DNA of 64,000 bases from Flavobacterium magnum. GTDB lineage: Bacteria; Bacteroidota; Bacteroidia; Flavobacteriales; Flavobacteriaceae. The stretch lies in contig NZ_CP028811.1 in the NCBI RefSeq assembly GCF_003055625.1, positions 2,852,001 through 2,916,000 on the forward strand, written 5' to 3'. A program made the position numbers and the translations under genes. Below the pieces are notes generated by a model that did not search any database, was not told where the DNA came from, and saw only the letters and a program-made list of their open reading frames with translations. Below are positions 54,576 to 63,047 of the stretch, piece by piece (position 1 is the first letter of the stretch; every line of letters starts with the position of its first letter).

Positions 54576-56477
54576 CTAGATTTTGACGGTCAGCCTTAGG
54601 TGTGTGCCTGAGCCGGGAGCACTCCTGATCTCGAATACCGCGCCGATATCCCTGGCACGCTGCTGCATGTTCTCAAGGCCGTCACCATGGTTTGCCGCGG
54701 CCACATCAAAACCGGAACCGTTGTCAGAAACGGTGAGTGTGAGTATACGTTCCCGCAGCAGCAGTTCCACTTCGACGCTATCAGCACCGGAATACTTGAC
54801 GGCGTTATTCAGCGCTTCCTTAAAAATTAGGTAGATATTCCTTTTATGAATCATCGACAGTTGCATGTCTGCCGTATTTTCAGTCCTGAATATCAATTCC
54901 AATGGGGATGATGCGCGAAGATCGGCGACAAAATGCTGCATCCTCTTATCCAGTCCTGATGACGTGGTTCGATAGGAGTCCGGTTTTATCATCCACACGA
55001 TATCGCTCATCGATTCGATGGTTTCCCTGATGTTGGTACTGATTTTTTCCATGAGTTCCGGGGAGCCTTCCCTGTTATTGCGGACCATTTCGTTCAATAG
55101 CCGGATGCTGCTCAGCGAGCTGCCGACATCGTCATGTAGGTCTGATGCGATACGGTTGCGCAACTCCAGTTCCTTATTGCGCTGCCTGAGTCGGTTTCGG
55201 TTGATAATGAACGCAATGCCCAACAGAATGAAGACGACAAGCAACACCATGACGACCAACATGGTGCGGCTGTTTTTTATTTTTTGCTGCTGGAGCATCC
55301 TGTCCTTGTTCAGCAGCTTAATTTCTTTTTCTTTTTCTTTCGTTCCGAATTCAGTCTGTAGTTTGTCGAATCTTGTCTGCTGTTCCTGTAGATCCAGGCT
55401 GTCGCTGACGGTTGCCGCCTGCTTTACGCATTCCAGCGACCTTTTGTAATTGTGTGTGGCTTCATAAAAATCGGCCAGAAGGTGTAAAGCCTTTAGTCGG
55501 TAAAGCGTGTTATGCATTTCGGTCGACAGTGCATACGCTTCTTCAACGACAGATATGGCGGCATCGTAATGTGCCAGTGTACTTTCAAAAACGCCGATGG
55601 TAAGCTGTAGATAGACGATATCCATCTTATAGCCCAACCGCCGGTATACCTGCATTGCCTTGTCAAAATATTTCCTCGTAAGCGCCGGGACCTTCCGATA
55701 AATATACACCTGAGCGATGTTTTCGTAGACGAGAGCGGCATTGTAATCGTCGCCCGTATTCTCATAGTAGGCCGCCAGTTCGTTGTATTCCTGCATCGCC
55801 TTATCGTACTCGCCCTTGAGCTGGTAAATGTTGGCAAGGCTCGTCTTTACCTCATTTTTGGTTTTCGCCGTTGGTGCGTAATCGAGTGCCTTGCGCATGT
55901 AATTTACAGCACTTCGGAAATCATTCATTTTTCGGTAAATGACGCCCAGGTTTTTATACAACGCACAAGCCGATGCATTATCCTTGATTTTGTCAAGCTT
56001 ACGGATACCTTTGAATACCGTTTGCATAGCCGCCTCATATCGTTCCATGCGAATGTATATATTCGATAGGTTCGCCAGGATTTTCAGCACCTGACTTTCG
56101 TCTTTATTCTTCTGATAGATGGCGATGGCACTGTTTATGTAAAACTGGGTCTTGTCGTAATCGCCGTCAAAAGAGTACACCCAGCCCAGCGTGTTATAGC
56201 AGCTCGCCAGTGCCTCCTCATCATGATGTTTTTTTGCCAGCGCGATGGCCCTGTTTGCAATCTTATAAGCCGAGTCCTTTTGTATGCTGGTATAATAAAA
56301 GGCCAGGTGGCTCATTGGGATGATGCGATCCTTTTCCGATTTGGTTTTGGCGATGACAGCGCGAAGGGAATCCATTGTCGGATTTTGCGCCGGAACAATA
56401 AACGGTAATAACAGCATCAACAGCACGATACTGTGACGCCTTCCTGTGGGGTTATGCCACAAATAAGGAGATAACAT
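54576..56477 (-). CDS. TPR-containing NarX/LiaS-type sensor histidine kinase
   Basis: 633 residues. A signal peptide (about 14-30) leads into seven or so tetratricopeptide repeats (about 35-390), then a membrane helix (about 405-425). HisKA_3 box RIASDLHDDVGSSLSSIRLL contains the phospho-acceptor His. The ATPase boxes are IFKEALNNAVKYSGAD and VSDNGSGFDVAAANHGDGLENM. The periplasmic TPR sensor is common in Bacteroidetes kinases. It acts with the LuxR-type regulator gene that follows. Confidence 0.94.
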   Translation of the reverse strand: MLSPYLWHNPTGRRHSIVLLMLLLPFIVPAQNPTMDSLRAVIAKTKSEKDRIIPMSHLAFYYTSIQKDSAYKIANRAIALAKKHHDEEALASCYNTLGWVYSFDGDYDKTQFYINSAIAIYQKNKDESQVLKILANLSNIYIRMERYEAAMQTVFKGIRKLDKIKDNASACALYKNLGVIYRKMNDFRSAVNYMRKALDYAPTAKTKNEVKTSLANIYQLKGEYDKAMQEYNELAAYYENTGDDYNAALVYENIAQVYIYRKVPALTRKYFDKAMQVYRRLGYKMDIVYLQLTIGVFESTLAHYDAAISVVEEAYALSTEMHNTLYRLKALHLLADFYEATHNYKRSLECVKQAATVSDSLDLQEQQTRFDKLQTEFGTKEKEKEIKLLNKDRMLQQQKIKNSRTMLVVMVLLVVFILLGIAFIINRNRLRQRNKELELRNRIASDLHDDVGSSLSSIRLLNEMVRNNREGSPELMEKISTNIRETIESMSDIVWMIKPDSYRTTSSGLDKRMQHFVADLRASSPLELIFRTENTADMQLSMIHKRNIYLIFKEALNNAVKYSGADSVEVELLLRERILTLTVSDNGSGFDVAAANHGDGLENMQQRARDIGAVFEIRSAPGSGTHLRLTVKI

Positions 56478-56544
56478 ACTGATAGGGTAATGGTTAGTAT
56501 GCTATAAAAATAATAAAACTTTAAATATAACTACTACTCGGGGA

Positions 56545-57714
56545 TTACCTGCCCCTCCTGCGGTTGCGCTCCGCTTTCAGTAAATTGAGTTCACGGCTCG
56601 TTTGCCCGGCAACTGAAGTATTCTCCTCAGCACGGCGAATCAGGTACGGCATCACATCACGGACGGGACCAAACGGGAGGTATTTTGCCACGTGGTAATC
56701 TGCAGCAGCGAGGTTAAAACTGATGTTGTCGCTCATACCGTACAACTGTCCGAACCAGACGCGCCCGTCGTTTTTCGGAATGTTATGCGCCGCCATAAGT
56801 TCCATCAGTTTGTAAGAGCTTTCCTCATTGTGGGTGCCTGCGAAGATGGCCATGTTATTGATGTGCCTGACCATGTACAGGATGGCGGCATCGTAATTCT
56901 CATCCGTAGCTTCTTTGGAAGCGCAGATCGGCGTGGGATAGCCTTTTTCTTCCGCGCGTTTGTGTTCCTTTTCCATGTAGGCGCCGCGTACAATCTTCAT
57001 CCCGATGTAGAATCCCTCTGATTTGGCCTGGTCGTGCAGTTTCTTCAGGTAATCCATCCGGTCGTGGCGATACATCTGTAAGGTGTTGAAAACGATGGCT
57101 TTTTCCTTGTTGTATTTTCGCATCATATCCGCCACGAGGTCATCGGCGGCATCCTGCATCCAACTTTCCTCGGCATCAATCAGCAGTGCAACATCCTTAT
57201 CGTGGGCCACTTTACAGACATGGTCAAAACGGGCAACAACGCGGTTCCATTCTTCCTGCTCTTCGGCGCTGAGCGTTTGCCCCTCACCCAATTTTTCATA
57301 CAGTTCAAAACGTCCGAAACCGGTCGGCTTAAAAACTGCAAAAGGGATTGATTGCCTTTCTTCCGCAAAATGGATGGTTTTGAGCGTCATGTCCAACGCG
57401 GCATCAAATTGCGCTTCTTCTTCCTTGCCTTCCACGGAATAATCCAACACCGACGATACGCCTTTGGTAAACATCTTGTCGACTACCGGCAGGCAGTCGG
57501 CTTCATTAACGCCGCCGCAGAAATGGTCAAAGACAGTCGCACGGATCAGCCCTTCGACAGGCAAATGCGCTTTGATGGCAAAGTTGGTCACGGCCGTCCC
57601 AATACGCACCAGGGGCTCACTCGCAATCATCTTAAAGAGGAAATAAGCGCGGTCGAGTTCGGTATCTGTCTTGAGTGCAAATGCGGTTTGCGTGTTGTTG
57701 AAGATTTTTTCCAT
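56545..57714 (-). CDS. Proline dehydrogenase
   Basis: 389-residue monofunctional proline dehydrogenase, oxidising proline to pyrroline-5-carboxylate with FAD. Family features: LIDAEESWMQDAADDLVADM, MKIVRGAYMEKEHKRAEEKG and a C-terminal RRAEENTSVAGQTSRELNLL. The second-step P5C dehydrogenase is not adjacent. There is one -7 element upstream. Confidence 0.94.
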   Translation of the reverse strand: MEKIFNNTQTAFALKTDTELDRAYFLFKMIASEPLVRIGTAVTNFAIKAHLPVEGLIRATVFDHFCGGVNEADCLPVVDKMFTKGVSSVLDYSVEGKEEEAQFDAALDMTLKTIHFAEERQSIPFAVFKPTGFGRFELYEKLGEGQTLSAEEQEEWNRVVARFDHVCKVAHDKDVALLIDAEESWMQDAADDLVADMMRKYNKEKAIVFNTLQMYRHDRMDYLKKLHDQAKSEGFYIGMKIVRGAYMEKEHKRAEEKGYPTPICASKEATDENYDAAILYMVRHINNMAIFAGTHNEESSYKLMELMAAHNIPKNDGRVWFGQLYGMSDNISFNLAAADYHVAKYLPFGPVRDVMPYLIRRAEENTSVAGQTSRELNLLKAERNRRRGR

Positions 57715-58042
57715 GTGATTTTTGTTGATAGTGCAAATATAAGCGTTGGAAATGCATTTTTTTTTAGTTTTCGGCGATAAATTTCAAATGAAACGGCTCG
57801 CACGCTGGAAAAAAACTTTAACAACTGTTGTGGAATTACCGCACGAAAAATCCAGCGGTTTTTGTAAGGGACAGCACTTTCCCCTACCCTTAGGGCAAAA
57901 TACAAATCATTCCGTTAGCCGGCGTGCGCAAAATGCACATCAATTGTTAATACTAATAATCGGTTTTCGATACCGATGTGCGGATTGCTATCTGGCTCCC
58001 ATCGTTTGGAGGCAACAACTTTGCGGGAAACGCGGAATTTAT
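57715..58042. other. Intergenic stretch upstream of proline dehydrogenase
   Basis: 328 bp between the porin 3' end and the proline dehydrogenase start. It contains the dehydrogenase promoter. An open frame on the plus strand is not supported. I see no other structure I can support. Confidence 0.5.
57734..57741 (-). promoter_or_regulatory. -7 element TATATTTG of proline dehydrogenase
   Basis: Minus-strand TAnnTTTG match 19 bp before the start at 57714. Confidence 0.6.
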
Positions 58043-59284
58043 TTAAATCCCGACCTCAATCTGGAACCGCACATACCAATTATTCGCCGAGCTCCCGTTG
58101 GCAAAGTCGAGCTTTTCGTAGGTAAACTCGGATTGCAATTTCAGTGCATGCTCCCAGATATACTTGTTGATGCCGAAACTGAACTGGTCCGTGTCAGGCG
58201 AATAGGCGCTGATTTCATCGGCCACCTTCTGGGTCGAATAACGACCGATGAACTCATACTTAGAGGGGAACACGTAGCTGAGCTGGTAATCCATGCCTTG
58301 CCCCGCGAATACCGCCCGCGTTAAAGTGGGATCGGTCGGGTTGACGGTGACCGGGTTATCAGCAACGCGGTTCATATAGGTCAGCATGGCAGCCCACCCA
58401 TTGTATTTGGCAATCGCGTCGAGCAATAACGATGACATATCGCGTGCTTCGTACAACAAGTCACCGGTTTGTCCTAATGTTTTTCTGGCTTTAAGGTTGA
58501 TATTGTACGCGCCCGAAACCATCAGCCTGGGTTTGGGCTCCCTCAGGATATCGCCTTCAAAGTAATGCCCGTCCTTCTTAAAAGTCCCCAGCGGCAACAA
58601 TTCAATCTTTCCGGTGTATGACAGCCCGTTGTTGTCTTTAATGGCGGGTACATTCGGGTTGTTCGTTGCCCAGTTCCGACCCTCACCCAGGCTGATCGCG
58701 CCTTTGAAATTATACGAAAACTTATCTTTGAACTCATTGAGGTTGGCGAAATGGAAACCGAAATCACGGTCTATCGCGAACTTAAAGTTGTTGATGGAAC
58801 GGTCGGTGAGCTGGATGGCACCTGAGGAATTCACGGTCTGCCTCGTGCCCGGAAGCTTTGTCACCCCAAACCCGAATTGCCAATGTGTATTGGGGCGGTA
58901 GTATAAGATCGCGTCGCGGATCACGTTCAGGTTTTCCCCTGCTTTTTCCGAGCCGACGTCGCCGGCACCGAACGAAATCTGCAGTACGTACAGGAATCTA
59001 GGATTTCCTACAAATCCGTCAAACCGCATCCTGAGGCGGCGCACCTGACCTTCGTAATACGGGTCCTGCCCTTCATTATCAAAATAGGTCACACGGTTCT
59101 GTATCCTGAAACGGATGTTGAACTGGAAAATACTGTCCGGCGACGTGATGCCTAGGCCTTTTCCGTAGTTGTAATAAGGCAGGGACGACAATTTGAGGTC
59201 GTTGTCCTTCTTATTCCGGATGATTTCCTGGGCGTTTGCTGACGCCGCACAAAGCAGGAACAGAATGGGTAAGATTTTTTTCAT
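58043..59284 (-). CDS. Porin of the OprO/OprP family
   Basis: 413-residue outer-membrane beta-barrel from MKKILPILFLLCAASANAQE (signal peptide). Upstream in-frame codons are dropped. Alternating hydrophobic strands run throughout (FLYVLQISFGAGDVGSEKAG, WQFGFGVTKLPGTRQ, YEFIGRYSTQKVADEI), and it ends in WYVRFQIEVGI, the last strand with an aromatic-rich close. The family includes phosphate- and pyrophosphate-selective porins. Substrate is not clear. Confidence 0.85.
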   Translation of the reverse strand: MKKILPILFLLCAASANAQEIIRNKKDNDLKLSSLPYYNYGKGLGITSPDSIFQFNIRFRIQNRVTYFDNEGQDPYYEGQVRRLRMRFDGFVGNPRFLYVLQISFGAGDVGSEKAGENLNVIRDAILYYRPNTHWQFGFGVTKLPGTRQTVNSSGAIQLTDRSINNFKFAIDRDFGFHFANLNEFKDKFSYNFKGAISLGEGRNWATNNPNVPAIKDNNGLSYTGKIELLPLGTFKKDGHYFEGDILREPKPRLMVSGAYNINLKARKTLGQTGDLLYEARDMSSLLLDAIAKYNGWAAMLTYMNRVADNPVTVNPTDPTLTRAVFAGQGMDYQLSYVFPSKYEFIGRYSTQKVADEISAYSPDTDQFSFGINKYIWEHALKLQSEFTYEKLDFANGSSANNWYVRFQIEVGI

Positions 59285-59305
59285 AGTGTGTTGTTTGTTT
59301 GGTCG

Positions 59306-59313
59306 CAAATTTA
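59306..59313 (-). promoter_or_regulatory. -7 element TAAATTTG of the porin gene
   Basis: Minus-strand TAnnTTTG match 21 bp upstream of the start at 59284. Confidence 0.55.
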
Positions 59314-59364
59314 TAAAAAAAAGGTGCGGTTGCGACGAAAGCAAACTGACACGCGCCACGCCCT

Positions 59365-59475
59365 CTCAGCGATGTACCGCGTGAGGGATAGCAGCGGCAG
59401 CCCGCAGGGAGCGCAGCGGACGAGGACTAAAGCGGATAGCCCGACCCGAGGAACGAGGGGCACGCCCGCCACAAA
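59365..59475. repeat. GC-rich dispersed-repeat candidate
   Basis: A GC-rich island in an otherwise AT-rich gap. It carries phrases such as AGCCCGACCCGAGGAACGAG and GGCACGCCCGCC, which I recall as recurring intergenic elements in Flavobacterium genomes. No second copy is in this window. Coding on either strand is not credible. Confidence 0.45.
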
Positions 59476-59525
59476 CAAAGGCAATAATCGCACAAAGTTC
59501 TACTCGGCACCCTAAACCTTTTTCA

Positions 59526-59533
59526 TACCTTTG
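59526..59533 (+). promoter_or_regulatory. -7 element TACCTTTG of prmA-clpS
   Basis: TAnnTTTG consensus 14 bp upstream of prmA. Confidence 0.65.
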
Positions 59534-59547
59534 CAAAAAATTACACC

Positions 59548-60381
59548 ATGTCAAATATCTATTTGGGATACCATTTTACAATTGAGCCAAAGGCGTCAGG
59601 CGCCGAAATTTTAGTAGCCGAATTGGGTGAAAAACCGTTCGAAAGTTTTGTGGAAACCGACTTCGGGGTGACGGCCTACGTGCAAAAAAGCCTATGGACC
59701 GCCGACATCCTGGATGACATTTACATCCTCAATTCGCCTGAATTTACGGTTTCATATCAGGTCGAAGAAATAGAACAGGTGAACTGGAACGAGGAATGGG
59801 AGAAAAATTTTGAGCCGATTGACGTTGACGGCAAATGCCATGTACGTGCCCCTTTCCACCCGAAAACGCACGCAGCATACGACATTGTGATTGAGCCGAA
59901 GATGAGTTTCGGCACGGGCCATCATGAGACGACGCACATGATGATCCAGCATTTGCTTGAGATGGATGTGCGCGGCATGAAAACGCTTGACATGGGCTGC
60001 GGTACCGCCATCCTGGCCATCCTGGCTGAAATGAAAGGTGCCGGGCCAACAGATGCGATTGATATCGACAACTGGTGCTACCTCAATTCGATTGAAAATG
60101 CGGAACGCAACGGTTGCACGCAGATCACGGTCTATGAAGGGGATGCGGCCTTACTGGCAGGTAAACGCTATGACCTGATTATCGCAAACATCAACCGAAA
60201 TATCCTGCTTAATGACATGCAGGCTTATGTGGACAGCCTGAACAAGGGCGGACAGTTGCTTTTGAGCGGATTCTACGAGGACGACATCCCGGCAATCGAT
60301 GCCTGCTGCACGGAAAAAGGATTGAGATACGTTAAGAAATTCCAGCGTAACAACTGGGTTTCGCTGAAATACGCTTACTGA
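59548..60381 (+). CDS. prmA: Ribosomal protein L11 methyltransferase
   Basis: 277 residues. SAM-dependent methyltransferase that trimethylates ribosomal protein L11. An N-terminal recognition domain is followed by the conserved MSFGTGHHETTHMM (about residues 116-129) and the SAM-binding motif LDMGCGTAILAILA. The late YDLIIANINRNILL carries the family's N-I-x-x-N-I pattern. Only 1 bp separates its stop codon from the clpS start. Confidence 0.95.
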   Translation: MSNIYLGYHFTIEPKASGAEILVAELGEKPFESFVETDFGVTAYVQKSLWTADILDDIYILNSPEFTVSYQVEEIEQVNWNEEWEKNFEPIDVDGKCHVRAPFHPKTHAAYDIVIEPKMSFGTGHHETTHMMIQHLLEMDVRGMKTLDMGCGTAILAILAEMKGAGPTDAIDIDNWCYLNSIENAERNGCTQITVYEGDAALLAGKRYDLIIANINRNILLNDMQAYVDSLNKGGQLLLSGFYEDDIPAIDACCTEKGLRYVKKFQRNNWVSLKYAY

Positions 60382-60382
60382 T

Positions 60383-60658
60383 ATGGATACCATTGAAAAA
60401 GTTTTAGAGGAGGTCCTGACCGAGGAAGCGGTGGGCAACAACAATGAAATCGTTTTGTACAACGATGACGTAAACACCTTCGACCATGTCATCGAGACCT
60501 TAATCCGCGTGTGCAGCCATACCGCTGAACAAGCCGAGCAATGCGCGATACTGGTGCATTACAAAGGAAAATGTACCGTGAAAACCGGATCGTTTGAGGA
60601 ATTGAAGCCGCAATGCACCCAATTATTGGAAGCGGGACTGAGTGCCGAAATCGTGTAA
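60383..60658 (+). CDS. clpS: ATP-dependent Clp protease adaptor ClpS
   Basis: 91 residues. ClpS delivers N-degron proteins to ClpA-type unfoldases. The core is IVLYNDDVNTFDHVIETLIR followed by CSHTAEQAEQCAILVHYKGK. The NDDVNTFDHV loop and the conserved H in VHYKGK line the N-degron pocket. It forms a two-gene unit with prmA, an arrangement that recurs in Bacteroidetes. Confidence 0.94.
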   Translation: MDTIEKVLEEVLTEEAVGNNNEIVLYNDDVNTFDHVIETLIRVCSHTAEQAEQCAILVHYKGKCTVKTGSFEELKPQCTQLLEAGLSAEIV

Positions 60659-60801
60659 CGGCAGTTTCCCTGCAAAATAAACCATACACCAAGGCTACGA
60701 AATCGTTTTAGCCCATTCAAAATTTCCGTGAATCTTAATAGAAAGTCGCGTTGGCATTGACGGGAACAACGCGTTTGGTCCGGCCGTGCAGATATTCCGC
60801 G

Positions 60802-60812
60802 TTGTATAGTTT
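60802..60812 (+). promoter_or_regulatory. Shared upstream motif TTGTATAGTTT (first copy)
   Basis: 11 bp identical to 62965-62975. It ends 69 bp before the start at 60882 and 39 bp before a TACATTTA -7-like element (60852-60859). Confidence 0.5.
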
Positions 60813-60851
60813 AAATATCACGCTCCCGGAATTTTCATTGTCTGTTGTTGG

Positions 60852-60859
60852 TACATTTA
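60852..60859 (+). promoter_or_regulatory. -7-like element TACATTTA
   Basis: One mismatch to TAnnTTTG, 22 bp before the start at 60882. Confidence 0.4.
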
Positions 60860-60881
60860 TATAAACCAACACATTCAGATT

Positions 60882-62171
60882 ATGAGAAAAATTTACGCAT
60901 TACTTTGTCTGGCTACAGCCGGTTATGGCCAGCAGAATATCAACTTCGAAACTGGCGGGCAAGGTGCCAATTACACCTGGAACGTTTTTGAAAATGACAG
61001 CAATCCGGCGCTCGAGTTTGTGGACAATCCAAATCCTTCAGGCATTAACATTTCACCTACCGTTGCCAAATTTACCACACTCATCACCGGCATGCCCTAC
61101 GCAGGGACAGAGACGCAGCATGGGAATATGGGGACTTTCACGCTGGATGCCGACCATGCCACTATAAAAATCATGGTGTACAAATCTGTCATCAGCGATG
61201 TCGGCATCAAACTAGTTCAGCCCGGTAACGGGGCGCAGCCGGAGATTAAGGTATCAAACACGGTCATTAACCAATGGGAAGAACTCTCCTTTAATTTTTC
61301 TGCGCAGGTAGGCACAACATTTGACCAGATTGTCGTGTTTCCTGACTTTTCCGGATCTCCGCGGACTTATGGCTGCGTAACGTATTTCGACAACATCACT
61401 TTCGGGATGGCAGAAGCCCAACCGCAACCACTCACCGCTGCCCCTACCCCCGTACTGCCGCAGGCCCAGGTCATCTCAATGTTCAGCGATGCGTATCAGG
61501 ATGTTCCTGTCGACACCTGGAGGACCGCCTGGTCTGATGCCGTGCTGCAGGATTTGGCAATTGACGGGAATCCGACGAAAAGGTATACCAATTTAAACTT
61601 CGTCGGGATTGAAACCATAGCCTCACAAATTGATGCCACGCAGATGGATTATTTTAATGTGGATGTCTGGTCGCCCGATTTCACTATTTTCAAGATAAAA
61701 TTGGTCGACTTTGGTCCGAACGCCATATACGACGGCGGCGGCGATGACAGCGAACATGAAATAACATTTAACAATCCGCAACAGGGCAGCTGGATCACGT
61801 ACAGCATTCCGCTTACCGATTTTGCCAACCTGCAACACAGGGATCATATTTCACAACTGATTTTTGTGGGCGGAAATAAAACCGTGTATGTTGATAACGT
61901 GTACTTCAGCAGAGCCGAACTACAGGCAGCAGATCCGCAAACGCCTGAATTCAGCATGTATCCGAATCCGGTAAAAGACCAGCTTCATATCCTGAACCCA
62001 TCCGGGATCGACCAGATCAGGATTTGTAATATACACGGGCAGCTGCTTTATCAAAGCGATACCCCTGCCGGTGACGTAGAGATCAATACGCAATTTCTCA
62101 CAGCGGGAACCTATTTTATCACCGTCAACAGTGGTGGAAAGACGGCAGTGAAAAAATTCATTAAACAGTAG
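60882..62171 (+). CDS. Secreted two-domain protein with T9SS sorting signal, probable carbohydrate-binding modules
   Basis: 429 residues. A short signal peptide (about 1-16) leads into a beta-rich domain (about 18-170, FDQIVVFPDFSGSPRTYGCV and YFDNITFG). A second domain (about 195-345) begins VISMFSDAYQDVPVDTWRTA and ends AQLIFVGG-type strand VYVDNVYFS. That second domain is repeated twice in the protein encoded from 63048. The C-terminal QFLTAGTYFITVNSGGK to the end is a T9SS type A signal. The domains resemble accessory modules I know from flavobacterial glycoside hydrolases, but no catalytic domain is present. Confidence 0.85.
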   Translation: MRKIYALLCLATAGYGQQNINFETGGQGANYTWNVFENDSNPALEFVDNPNPSGINISPTVAKFTTLITGMPYAGTETQHGNMGTFTLDADHATIKIMVYKSVISDVGIKLVQPGNGAQPEIKVSNTVINQWEELSFNFSAQVGTTFDQIVVFPDFSGSPRTYGCVTYFDNITFGMAEAQPQPLTAAPTPVLPQAQVISMFSDAYQDVPVDTWRTAWSDAVLQDLAIDGNPTKRYTNLNFVGIETIASQIDATQMDYFNVDVWSPDFTIFKIKLVDFGPNAIYDGGGDDSEHEITFNNPQQGSWITYSIPLTDFANLQHRDHISQLIFVGGNKTVYVDNVYFSRAELQAADPQTPEFSMYPNPVKDQLHILNPSGIDQIRICNIHGQLLYQSDTPAGDVEINTQFLTAGTYFITVNSGGKTAVKKFIKQ

Positions 62172-62174
62172 CTA

Positions 62175-62206
62175 AAAAAAAAGCCCTTCATGAGAAGGGC
62201 TTTTTT
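62175..62206. terminator. Bidirectional terminator
   Basis: AAAGCCCTTC and GAAGGGCTTT hairpin with A and T runs on both sides, between convergent genes. Confidence 0.85.
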
Positions 62207-62222
62207 AATGAATCATTTCATG

Positions 62223-62666
62223 TTAGCTCGCTTTATTAAAGTAGCGCGTTACCGTGACAGTGGTTCCACCGACGGTGGAAGTCGCGCGGATCTGCAATTC
62301 TGAATTGGTGAGTTTGGTCACCTCATAGGTTCCTGCCAAAGCCCCTCCGGTTACATTGAGCGCATCTCCGGCCTGCGTCCAGGTTCCCTGGTCTCCGGCG
62401 TCTTCTGTACACACATTCTCTGCATTTTTAAAGAAAATGATGTTCTTTAAAACGCCACCGGTCACGAATTCAATATAATCCTTGTCACAGCCCGGTTCGT
62501 TATCCGTGTACGGATCTGTATCGGTCGTGCCTGATACAACGGAAACCGTCTTGGTAAGGTTCCATTTCGCAATGATAGTCGGCGCAGGACCAGAATCGCT
62601 GTCGCTGCTGCAACTGAAAGCTAAGGAAGCAATAGCAGCCATGGCTAAAAATTTAATCTTTTTCAT
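62223..62666 (-). CDS. Lipocalin-like lipoprotein
   Basis: 147 residues. A lipoprotein signal ends with a lipobox Cys19 (AIASLAFSCSSDSDSG). The body begins IIAKWNLTKTVSVV and has alternating beta strands and a C-terminal TSTVGGTTVTVTRYFNK, the pattern of lipocalin-like DUF lipoproteins common in Bacteroidetes. The ligand is unknown. It lies between the two homologous secreted proteins but on the opposite strand. Confidence 0.85.
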   Translation of the reverse strand: MKKIKFLAMAAIASLAFSCSSDSDSGPAPTIIAKWNLTKTVSVVSGTTDTDPYTDNEPGCDKDYIEFVTGGVLKNIIFFKNAENVCTEDAGDQGTWTQAGDALNVTGGALAGTYEVTKLTNSELQIRATSTVGGTTVTVTRYFNKAS

Positions 62667-62964
62667 ATATGTTGATTTGTGTTACGGGGCTAATTTACAC
62701 AATCAGGACAACGCAGTTGTTAAAATTGTAATAAAAATCGTTACCTATACCTTATAACATTCCCATATGAGATTCAATAGGGCCTATTGACCTACACCGT
62801 CGCAGATTTCCTACAGGTTTTGTTAAACTGCATCTCTGAACGACCATAACATTACCTCAACATCTTTGGTTGGGACGACGCTTAGGCAACTCCTCCATTC
62901 CCTGACATTTATTGACAAATGCAGTGTTTTAAGCTATATGCAGCGATAACGATATCGTAAGAAA

Positions 62965-62975
62965 TTGTATAGTTT
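62965..62975 (+). promoter_or_regulatory. Shared upstream motif TTGTATAGTTT (second copy)
   Basis: Identical to 60802-60812. It ends 72 bp before the start and 40 bp before the -7 element, nearly the same layout as in the first copy. Confidence 0.5.
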
Positions 62976-63015
62976 TTATATAATGCGTTTCTTCGCACTA
63001 CAACGTATTCGTGAT

Positions 63016-63023
63016 TACATTTG
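63016..63023 (+). promoter_or_regulatory. -7 element TACATTTG
   Basis: TAnnTTTG match 24 bp before the start at 63048. Confidence 0.6.
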
Positions 63024-63047
63024 ATTAGAACAAAAAACCAAACATTT

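Larger units (their letters stand above)
62667..63047. other. Intergenic region with a probable regulated promoter
   Basis: 381 bp without a gene. It carries the lipocalin leader on the left. On the right are the shared TTGTATAGTTT motif (62965-62975) and the TACATTTG -7 element of the next gene. Confidence 0.55.

Noticed and set aside
57746-58324. Plus-strand open frame of 192 codons across the porin end and the intergenic region
   Set aside because: No homology, overlaps the end of the porin gene, and its codons look like an antisense shadow.
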